This document shows, one piece after another, positions 46,561-58,500 of a DNA stretch of 64,000 bases (position 1 is the stretch's first letter; every line of letters starts with the position of its first letter). Both the position numbers and the translations under genes were made by a program. The DNA is from Endomychus coccineus (taxonomy: Eukaryota > Arthropoda > Insecta > Coleoptera > Endomychidae), in assembly GCA_958510875.1 (NCBI GenBank), contig OY294069.1:6395205-6459204 (forward strand), written 5' to 3'. Below the pieces are notes generated by a model. The model was not told the origin of the DNA and searched no databases. It was given only the letters and a program-made list of their open reading frames with translations.

Positions 46561-49500
46561 GTAAGTAGCTCAATTCCAAAGCTTATTTTTAAACCTTAAT
46601 GAAAAATAATAATTTTAGTAAATATGGGACAGAAAGTGATCATTCTACTTATATCACATCCAAAGACGTTAATGTACACAGCAGATCGGGAATTCATAAT
46701 CATGGAAGTTCAAAAGTGAAATTAACAAATCGTATTGACTATAACTGGGAGCTACGTTATTATCAGGGGCAGCTTGTTGCCGTTCACATAAATGGAAAGG
46801 TTATAGCATATGCAATGAAAGGTAAAGATGGAGGTATGGTACGTTTAGTAAATCAGGAAACAGATCAACGTGCTCTCATAAAGAATCTCAAAACTGATGT
46901 AAGAGACGTATCTTTTGCTTTTTTGAGAAATGAAATCATTCTGGGATGTGTTGACGAAGAAGGAAATGTCCTGATTTATGAGGTTGATGACCAGCCCATT
47001 TTTATAAAGTATCCTTTAGATAATGTTTCAGATTATGGATTTTATAAGGGTTTTATTTCTTAACATACATATAGATACAAATTACTCCTTCATATTTATC
47101 ATCCAGAGCTTTTGAACAGTTCACCATCCAATTATAGGATTGTATGGTGTCCATATCTTCCAAGTGTTGATGATGATCCAGATGTAGGTGATGAGACTGC
47201 TAAAATGTTTGTTTTTCTGAATGGATCCAAAGGTAGGACTTTGTTTAGTTGTTTACACTTTATAAGTTCCAGTTAAATTAAACCATTGAAATAATCTATG
47301 TTTGCTCACACAAAAAATAATTTGTGGCCGCCATCAGATAAAGGTTCTGGCATTAATGATTCTAAAGACTATAAATTGCGAATCATCCCATTTGATTGTT
47401 TCTCAGTTACAGACTGTATGACTGTAGTGAGACTGTTATTCTATGTTTTCTAAACATTTGCAATTCTTTTTTGATGTTTAACACATTAAAGAACCATGTA
47501 TTCTCTCTTGAAGTTGTTTTGTGAAACATACATCAGTATACAACTTATAGTCCAGGCAATAAGCCGGGAAAAAGCCCATAATAAAAAAAATATATATAGT
47601 AAGCTAGAACTTTTTTGCATTTTGTTCCTAATACCCCATAGATCATTCATTCATGACTATCAAGACACGGTGGTCGACCTTTCTACCCCCCCCCCCCCCC
47701 CCCGAACGGGGTTGCAACCCCTCAGAGGAGCATTCTTATAAAAACAATCCAAAGGTTTAGGAAATTAATGAATTAAGAGTCGAAAATGACCCCTAGTATG
47801 TTTTTTGGGTCGCTGATCACGATTCCGCAGCTAGTTTTCTCGGAAAACTCGCTCCAGATGGGAAATTTGGAAAATTTATATATAATTTATAATTTTGTTA
47901 GAAAAATAACCTCTAGTAGGTTTTTTGGGAAAAATAACAGCAGAATCGTGATCAACGACCAAAAAAACCTACCAAAGGTCATTTTTGCAACAAAATTATA
48001 CTTCATTATTCATAACCGACTCAGGAAAATCTCAAATTTCCTGAATTTTCCATCTGGAGAGGGTTTTTTGGAGAAAATAACAGCGGAGTAGTGATCATTG
48101 GCCCAATAAACTACTAGAGGCCATTTTTGCAACAAAATTATACTTCATTATTCATAACCGACTCAGGAAAATCTCAAATTTCCTGAATTTTCCATCTGGA
48201 GAGGGTTTTTTGGAGAAAATAACAGCGGAGTAGTGATCATTGGCCCAATAAACTACTAGAGGCCATTTTTGCAACAAAATTATACTTCATTATTCATAAC
48301 CGACTCAGGAAAATCTCAAATTTCCTGAATTTTCCATCTGGAGAGGGTTTTTTGGAGAAAATAACAGCGGAGTAGTGATCATTGGCCCAATAAACTACTA
48401 GAGGCCATTTTTGCAACAAAATTATACTTCATTATTCATAACCGTCTCAGGAAAATCTCAAAATTTCCGAATTTTCCATCTGGAGAGAGTTTTTTGGAAA
48501 AAATAACAGCGGAATCTTGATCAACGACCCAAAAAACCTACCAAAGGTCATTTTTGCAACAAAATTATACTTCATTATTCATAACCGACTCAGGAAAATC
48601 TCAAATTTCCTGAATTTTCCATCTGGAGAGGGTTTTTTGGAGAAAATAACAGCGGAGTAGTGATCATTGGCCCAATAAACTACTAGAGGCCATTTTTGCA
48701 ACAAAATTATACTTCATTATTCATAACCGTCTCAGGAAAATCTCAAAATTTCCGAATTTTCCATCTGGAGAGAGAGTTTTTTGGAAAAAATAACAGCGGA
48801 ATCTTGATCAACGACCCAAAAAACCTACCAAAGGTCATTTTTGCAACAAAATTATGCTTCATTATTCATAACCGTCTCAGGAAAATCATAAATTTTCCGA
48901 ATTTTCCATCTGGAGAGAGTTCTTTGGATAAAATAATAGCGGAATCGTGATCAACGACCCAAAAAACCTACCAAAGGTCATTTTTGCAACAAAATTATGC
49001 TTCATTATTCATAACCGTCTCAGGAAAATCTCAAATTTCCTGAATTTTCCATCTGGAGAAGGTTTTTTGGAGAAAATAACAGCGGAATCATGATCAGCGA
49101 CCCAAAAAACTTACTAGAGGTCATTTTTGTAACAAAATTATAAATTATGTATTATAAATTTTACAAATTTCCCATCTGGAGGGAGTTTTCCGAGAAAACT
49201 AACTGCGGAATCGTGATCAGCGTCCCAAAAAACATACTAGGCGTCATTTTCGGCTCATTCATTCATTAATTTTCTAAACTTTTGGATTGTGTTTATAAGA
49301 ATGCTCCTATGAGGGGTTGAAAATTTGAAATTCTAGCTTACTATATATTTTTTTTTCCGGTTCGTTGCCTGGACTATTAATTGTATTTCCTCTTATTCTT
49401 GAAACACTTCGTGTACCTTAAACTTCATTGAATTTCTTCGGTATTCTCCAATCTTCATAAATAACGTCTAAAAAGCAGTCTCAGAGAAAAAGTTATTAGA

Positions 49501-52500
49501 ACTTCAGCGACAAGGAAGATTTCAGATTGTTTTGTGCTCCGCGATATTCGCCACCACGTGATAGACAAGAAATGAAATTTAAAAGCAATAATCTTGGGAA
49601 TTTCAAAGTATTGATGATCAAAAATTGGCTAAATCCTTTTTACATGATGCTAATTATTAGGTATTGATCATTTGGTAAATTTGCGTGCACTGTCAAACAT
49701 TTACTGTGTCATTATTTACACCTTCAGAGGCAAAATCGAATTCTGTCATAACCACTTACTTTATGATATTAATGAGGACGTTACATAAAAATTACTGAAT
49801 TCATCAATTATTATTGTACCAGAAGTAAAATCGAATTCTGTCAGAACCACTTATTTTATAAAATTAATGAGGAAGTTGTACATTTTTTTCATTCTCTTAT
49901 TGAACTCATAAATCATTATTATAAAAGTTAATTTCCAAATAAATTTTTAAATTCTACCATCAGGCAGTAAATGTCTTAAGATGCTGATGGTATTCAAGTA
50001 ACTTGACTAAAATCATAGACTGTGGGAATTTGTTTCCGAGTTTTTGAAATATTCAAGGCATAACTGAATCACAGACATTTGCGGTAAAGTAGTTTGCATT
50101 TTCAGCCGAAGTTTGGGATGTGTGTTTGATTTCCGCAAAATATAACGAAGGTCCAGTGCAACCCGATGAAAGCTATGAGGGTTACGTAGAAATCGATCAT
50201 TCTATGGATCTGGTGGACGTGTCGTTTTCGTCAGATGGCACTGCCGTCGCCACCGCCTGCTTAGACGGATACGTGAAATTTTATCAGGTCTGCCATAGTT
50301 AGTGTTTATTTCATTGCAACATTTTATTGTCTTATTAATGTATCTAGATTTACATGGTTGACAATGAAAAGCAAAAATTACTCCACGAATGGATACCACA
50401 TGATGGAATGCCATTGTCATGTTTGATTTTCATTGATAATATATTGGAATATAGTGCAGAGTGAGTATTAATACCTCAATTTGTTGGAAACGGTGACAAA
50501 AATATTGATTAACAGTTCTAGGTTTTGGAAATTTGCCATAACCGGCGCAAACCATAATTCCGAATTGAAACTATGGTCATGCGAGACGTGGTCTTGCTTG
50601 CAAACCATTCAATTTAAACCGGATCCCACATCAATCATACCTAATTTGTTTTTCAAAATATGTATTGACCATTCTGGTCAATATGTTGTGATGTCTGATA
50701 TAAATAACAAAATATTATACATCTTGCAAATCAAGAGAAGTGACGCCGAAAAAGTCGTAGCGGTAACGACTATTTCCCAGTTTTTATTACCTTCGCCGTT
50801 CCTAAGTTTTCATATCACGAAAGCGGAAATTGGTTCTTTTAACAGCAGCAGTACCGAAGAGCTGTTCGACGAAGATGAATTCGAAGAGGATACAGACCTC
50901 AATTCGATCTTCATAAACCTTCTCGTCATCCAACCAAAGAAGTTCCAAGAGTGCAAAATCGTCTTCATCCCCGACATTGCATCCGCCACCTTGCTTGACC
51001 TGGTGGAAGATGTTATTACAGATAAATTAATCAGCGATGTAGATGCGATACCGCAATTGAACGATCTCCAATCTTCCGTGACTTTACTCATCCAACAACA
51101 AACGAACAAATCGCAATTGAATTTAATGAAACCCGAAGATTTCACATCGCCCGCTCAAACCTCCCGATCTAGCAGTGTGAGAAACTCTCTAGAGCCCGCT
51201 GTTATGGTTGAAAAACACCTCCACGCATCCGTGGAAAATCTGATCGATTTCCAGAGACCGCAAAAGGGCAATTTCGCAAGTGCAGGGTCCAGCCCGAGCA
51301 GGGAAGTTCAAGAAATTTTGTCTCTCAACAATTCCACGTACAGCAATCAGGAGTATTACGAAAATCTATCGAAAATGCAAGACGAAGAAACGCCTACAAA
51401 ACATTACAATCCGAAAGACAATCTCATTTTCCCTGAGAGTAGTAACAAGGAAATGATCTGGCCGAAGATACCTGTAGTTAAAGATAACGGAATCGTTAAA
51501 GAAGATAATCTACGACAAGATTTGGTTTTAACAGGGGATGATGTGAACAAGGATTATTATAAAAACCATCTACAAACTTTGAATTTCAGACTGACTAGCT
51601 TGGAAACCGCGATACGCGAACAAACGTTAGTCATAGAAACTCTACAGCAAGAATTGAAAGCGGGAAAAATGAAACAGAATAACATAAATAACGACATCAG
51701 AGAGGATATCTCGAAAGAAATGGATCTGGTAATGTCGAAACATCAGATACAAATAGCGAAATTGTTGGAGAACGTATTGAGCATGCAAAAGACCAAAGAG
51801 AGGGAGCATCACGAGAACGTGGTGTCCAGTATGTCCCAATTGATCAATAAAACTTTAACGGAAAAGATCCAGAACGTGGTCACGCACGAAGTGAAACACG
51901 CGCTATTACCGGCGGTTATGGGCATTTTGGAATCGTTGAAACATCAATTGGATCTGCAATATTCGCAGAAAGTGGCATCGGCAGATATTACACTGAGGGA
52001 GAATATTACGAAGATGATTTCCAATAAGGTGAGTTTTTTTCATACTTTCCGTTAGTTCAACCATTCTTCTTTAATATCTAGCGAAAATGTGGATTATCTT
52101 GGATTATTTCATTCAATTTACCTTTTTTACGTTTTTTTATTATCTATCCGTGTATTTTTAATTTTTTGCAACCGCGATTTTATCATCAGTCTCCTCTGTA
52201 TTAGGGTCGAAAAGTAGATATTATTTTACGCCTCCTATAAAGCTTCTAAATACTATAAAAATAGCTGGACATAACCTACCGGGCGTTAATTTCAACGTTG
52301 AACCGTGCCCCACTTCACTTTTGTTATTTTATTGCCCTTTTTTGCTAAAAATTCGACTAAATTGATTTCAACGCGGCTTATCTGCAATTACTGGGCTGGA
52401 TTTGATCCAAAATCATTCGGAACTATACACAAATGCTTCCTATAACATTGGAAAACCTTTACTCAAACGTGAAACCGCGCCACAAATAACTTTTGTGCTA

Positions 52501-55500
52501 TTTAAGTGCTGTTTTTCCCCTAAAAATTGTAATAAATTCACTCAAACTTGGTCTCATCTTTTCTCTGGGTTCGATTTGACTCAAAATTAATCAACATGAT
52601 TAACACATGATTGCTTTAACATTATAAGACATTTGCTTGGACGTGAAACCGTGCCCCAGAATAAAAGATAAGACCGAGTTTGAGTGAATTTGTTATAATA
52701 TTTAGAGGAAAAACAGCACTTAAACAGCACAAAAGTTATTTATGGCACGGTTTTACGTTCGAGTAAGGGTTTTTCAATGTTTTGGGAAGCATTTGTTTAT
52801 AGTTCCGAACGATTTTGGATCAAATCCAACACAGTAATTGCAGACAAGCCGCGTTGAAATCAATTTATCCGAATTTTCAGCAAAAATGGCAATAACATAA
52901 CACAAAAGTGAAGCGGAGCACGGTTCAACGTGGAAATAAACGCCCGGGAGGTTATTTCCAGCTATTTTTATAATATTTAGAAGCTTTTTTGGGGGCGTCA
53001 AACAAAATCTATTTTTCGACCTTAATAAGGGTAGTATAGTCTGTATACATGATTTAATTCTAGAAATTTCGTTGGGGACATTATCTTCAAATTAAATTAG
53101 GTTATATGAAAAGTTGGTAACCAAATTAGTCTTGCATTCAGTTCCCAAATTTTGGGGCACGGAACCAAACGCTGGGAAGTCTTAGAACAAACCAACAAAT
53201 GTCTTGAGGAACGAGGAGTTTTTGAACCACTCAAGTAGATAAATCTATTGTTTCGGCGTTTACGTAGTTTAAAATCATATTCTAACTTTCCAAAGTCGGA
53301 GAATTAAACTCTGATTTTACACAAGAACGTTCAATTTTTAAGTAGAGCAGACAACTTTTTTCACCCCACGGCATTCTCAAAGCTTGAAGATATCTACTTA
53401 GGCTAAATGTAAAATTATGTCCTTAAATATTAGAAATTCATCTTTATGTGGTATAAAATTAGGGATGGTTTAGGTGGAAGTTTTTTTTACAAAATTGTTG
53501 ACAAGCTCACGTTCGTTTTGGACTTTCGCCAAAGCAATTGGTAGGAATTACACCACAAGAAAAACCCAACCTTATTGCTGGAATCTTTGCAAATTCCATT
53601 TTGGTCATATTTTAGCCATATGCCAGAAATTGCCTTTTCTCAGCTCACAATTAGGCGCATTTTCATTGATCTCAACACCAAAAAGTCTTCGGGGCCAGAC
53701 GGAATTCCACCTGTCGTTCACGAGGAATGTGCGAGTTAACACCAGTTTTCTGCAGGTTGTTTACCCTTTCATACAAATTTGATGTGTTTCCTTCCAGCTG
53801 TAAGACAGCTAGAGTGCAACCAAACCTACCTAAACTGTTGCATATAGCTTTTATCGCGGGCTTTGAGCGCGGCGACCGAATCAAGAAATTCCGTAACGAA
53901 AAATGACAGGAACTCGTTTATGTTGCGCTCTCTCGAGTGACTAATATTGAAAAATTGTATATCACGACAAAAAACGCTAATTCTACATTCAAGTTTTATC
54001 ATAATCGAAGGCAAGCTGCATCGGCTGCATCTTTGTTGCAAGAATTCAAAAGACTGCCTTTAAATAGTGTTCAGACGACAGCTCAAAGTGTCTTAGATTT
54101 CCTTAGTAATAGAAATGGCATTTCAATAATGACTTTCAATTGCCAAAGTCTAAATAGTCACAAATACGATTTACAAGATTCAGTTACGAGACAAACAAAT
54201 GTGTTACTTCTTACCAAAACTTGCATGGCGCATGATAATCCGATTGAAATACCTAATTTCAATTGTATTGTTCAATTCAAACGAGACGCTGTTCCAGAAG
54301 GTGGGGTAGCTATTTACCAAAATAATAATAATGTAACTAATATTATGATTCCGAATATTGAAATAAATATTGCACACGTTAACGATGTTAATGTTAGGCG
54401 CTCATTTGTTGGAGATATTTGTGCGTGTTCATGGAAACTTAGAAATGGCCTACACATAGTCATGGTAGCAATTTACATTTCTCCGAATCCAAAATTGGAC
54501 GAGGGAGAGCATTTTATTCATCGCACTTTACTGGAGTACACTGAAGAAGGGTCGAAAATACTTGGTACAAATGGTAATAAATTTCCACTTATCTTGGCTG
54601 GCGATTTCAACATCAACTTCGCTGATGAAAAATCAGAGCGGTTGACAACTTTTCTTTCGGAAAAATTGAATTTGAAAATGAATAATGATCTACAAGAATC
54701 CACAACAAAATATTGGACCACCGTTGACGCGGTATTTTCCAGATATTTAGAGGATATCAAGTCTCAAACTTATGTCTCTTATTTCAGTTACCATAAACCT
54801 ATAGTTTCAATGATAACAAATTCCGGAATAACCTACATGTATTGTAAGATAACAAAAATATTTTAAACGATATTAACTTCATATTTATTCAATAAAAGAA
54901 AAAAAATTGTTTTCTTATCGGTCACCACGCTCAAAAAGTGTAACTTGAATTAATATCAAAGAAAAAACTTGAATTAAAATATCAAAGAAAAAAAAATAAT
55001 TATAATTGCATAAGTTGAGAAAAAATGCTATGCAATAGCTTTACCGCGGTAGTCCCCGAGTGCCACACGTATTTTTTTATTTCTGGAACTTCAGGAAGCT
55101 TAAAATGATTTTACGAAATCATAGATACACAAATCAATCAATTAAAAGGCTGTTTGGACTGTTCATTCATACTAATGGTCTGAAAAAGCACATTATCAGG
55201 TCAATTTGTGTGATTATTGCCTCTTTTCGATTTACTCGTATTATTGAAAATGCTAAATAAATAAGTTTTAAGTTGTATCCGAGTCCAAAATGAATTCCAT
55301 GTTTCTTTTTCCACTTGTTTTAGGCGGTCACAGATTCACTGAGTAAATCGATAGTCAGTATTATTACTCCGAATTTGGAAAAGTGTTATCGTGACATGAT
55401 CACTATATCACTAATACCATCGTGGGAACGTATCTGCGGCAACATGTTCCAACAGATAAATGACACCTTCACCCAAGGAACAAAAGAATGTGAGTATTCA

Positions 55501-58500
55501 ATTATTTTTTTCTGAGGCGCTTCCATCGTTACTCCTTGTCTACATTCTACGAATGCAAATTTGTTTCGTTCGTGCTTTCAGACACAGCCTCGATCGAAAC
55601 TTATATGGATCGACAGAGACGTGCTCAAGAGAAAAGTAAGGATCTGATAACGCAATTCAGCGCGGCAACGGAGAATATCAAAGTATCTACGGATAAATTA
55701 TCGTCTACGGTGACTAGTGAAATCCAAAGACAATTTAATGTAGTCTTCAAAAAGTGAGTTTTTACATTTTATATTACAGATGATACAGGCTGGTCCGAAG
55801 TTTTATGTACGTCCGTATGATTGTGTTGATATCCTCAAAAAATCGACAAAATCGCGCTTAAATGCAAATTGTTGCGACAAAAGCAAGTGGTAAACTGCAT
55901 CTGGTGCTTATTTTTTTCAAACCAACCCGAAGGCGGTCCCTTTTCCACGTAAAACAGGGGCAGAATGTGACGAAAGATAACTTCTTCCAGGGGAGAAGGG
56001 TTATTTTTGTTGCGACTTGTTGGGTTAATATTTACATTCAAAAGTAGTTCGAAATCAAAAATAAAAGAACGGATCATAAACAAAACAAAAATCGTAAAAA
56101 GTTATAAACATAAACAATAGTAAAGTGAGATTTAAACTAAACACTAAAACTATTTTGAAAATTCAATAAAGTGAGACCCAGAAACAGCAAAAGCAACAAA
56201 CTATAAATTAATCGAAAAATAAGTCTACATAGATAATTGCATTTTTTTCAGAAACTCTATCTATGCGAGATGCAGCCCTTCAAAGTTCGGTTGAAAAAAT
56301 CTTTTTTTCATCCTTACGGACCATTGCAGCGATTTTGACCAAATCTTGTTCAATTACTCCTAAAATAGGTACCTGTTATTTGAGAAACATTGGACAAAAT
56401 TGTCCAGAGGCGTTACTAAAGACGGATTGCTTTCCCTTTCCACCTAAACCACTAGATATTTTCCAATTTTTTCGATTTCTCGTTCAATTTAGAAAAAGAA
56501 GTTATTCCTGCAAAATTTTGAATAGAACAGTCATTGGAATTTGAGGTTTAGAGACAATTTGAAATATGCTCTTATAAAAGTAAAATAGCTCTATTATTTT
56601 GAACGTTTGTTTCAATTTGTAATCTTTATATTTGGCTGTATGTTGAGTGAAATGATGTTTTATCCAAAGAACAATTATTGTGTGTATCATGTTTATTTCG
56701 CACATTTGAAAGGAAGAACCCCCTCTCCAAATCTGCAAAGATATTAGCCGGTCCGACAATTAGTCGAGTTTATAGGATTTTACATAACAATTCAAATATC
56801 TTGTAAACGCTACCGCTAATCAAAAAAGCCAAAGTTATGGATGCTTTCTGGAGAATGTTCAGTGGCATAGAGAATAAGATGAAAAATAATAGTCATATAT
56901 TTAGGAAGTTCTTGAACCAAACTTGGTCATATTGTCTGCAGCGGTTAGAGACTTATAATAGTATATTTTTTCATAGGATGTTGTGGGGAAGCAGAAACCA
57001 CCTATTTTAAAACAATATTGGAAACAATTATTTAAGTAAAAGCTACAACTTTTTGTATTGTTTGTCTAGTAGTCAATAATTCTAGCTGTAATATTTGCAG
57101 ATCGATTGGCCGGTATTAAAGGATATTAATAGTTTTATGATTGGATTTCATAGAAACTCTTTGAAGGGTTGAAGTTTTTTTAATATAATGAATTTACCCT
57201 TGCAATTCGGGCAACTCATAATATTAACTTAACAGTAATTCCTTAATTTAATTCTCAAATGTTGATAAAATGTTCCACGTCCATCAATCGGTAAATCGAG
57301 AGCCCAATGAAACAATTTTACGCCCAACACGATAATAATACCGATACGATCTACTAAACAAACCCTTCAAGTTTTCTAGCCCCACGTTGGGCGCCACTAT
57401 AAAGAATATTACTAGTTTTACTATTGAATTTCATAGACACTTTGAAGGGTAGCAGTTTTTTTAAATATAGTGAATCTACACTTACAATTCAGAAAACTCA
57501 TAATAGTAAGTTGACAGTAATTTCTTAATTTAATTCTCAAATGTTGACAAAATGTTTCACGTCCCTCAATCGGTTAATCGGGGGCCCAATGAAACAATTT
57601 TACACCCAACACTAGAATAATAACCGATACGATCCACTAAACAAACCCTTCAAGTTTTCTAGCCCCACGTTGGGCGCCACTATAAAGAATATTACTAGTT
57701 TTACGATTGGATTTCATAGAGACACTTTGAGGGGTAGCAGTTTTTTAAATAAAGTGAATCTACACTTACAATTTAGAAAACTCATAATATTAAGTTGACA
57801 GTAATTTCTTAATTTAATTCTCAAATGTTGATAAAATGTTCCACGTCCATCAATCGGTAAATCGAGAGCCCAATGAAACAATTTTACGCCCAACACGATA
57901 ATAATACCGATACGATCTACTAAACAAACCCTTCAAGTTTTCTAGCCCCACGTTGGGCGCCACTATAAAGAATATTACTAGTTTTACGATTGGATTTCAT
58001 AGAGACACTTTGAGGGGTAGCAGTTTTTTAAATAAAGTGAATCTACACTTACAATTTAGAAAACTCATAATATTAAGTTGACAGTAATTTCTTAATTTAA
58101 TTCTCAAATGTTGACAAAATGTTTCACGTCCCTCAATCGGTTAATCGGGGGCCCAATGAAACAATTTTACACCCAACACTAGAATAATAACCGATACGAT
58201 CCACTAAACAAACCCTTCAAGTTTTCTAGCCCCACGTTGGGCGCCACTATAAAGAATATTACTAGTTTTACGATTGGATTTCATAGAGACACTTTGAGGG
58301 GTAGCAGTTTTTTAAATAAAGTGAATCTACACTTACAATTTAGAAAACTCATAATATTAAGTTGACAGTAATTTCTTAATTTAATTCTCAAATGTTGACA
58401 AAATGTTTCACGTCCCTCAATCGGTTAATCGGGGGCCCAATGAAACAATTTTACACCCAACACTAGAATAATAACCGATACGATCCACTAAACAAACCCT

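Noticed and set aside
46599..46618. ATG at 46599 as the Ge-1 start
   Set aside because: It lies in the polypyrimidine/acceptor region of intron 1; the ATG at 46517 joins in phase through consensus GTAAGT and TTTTAG sites.
47860..49150. CRISPR-like array
   Set aside because: Units are 142-145 bp tandem copies without unique spacers, in a eukaryotic intron.
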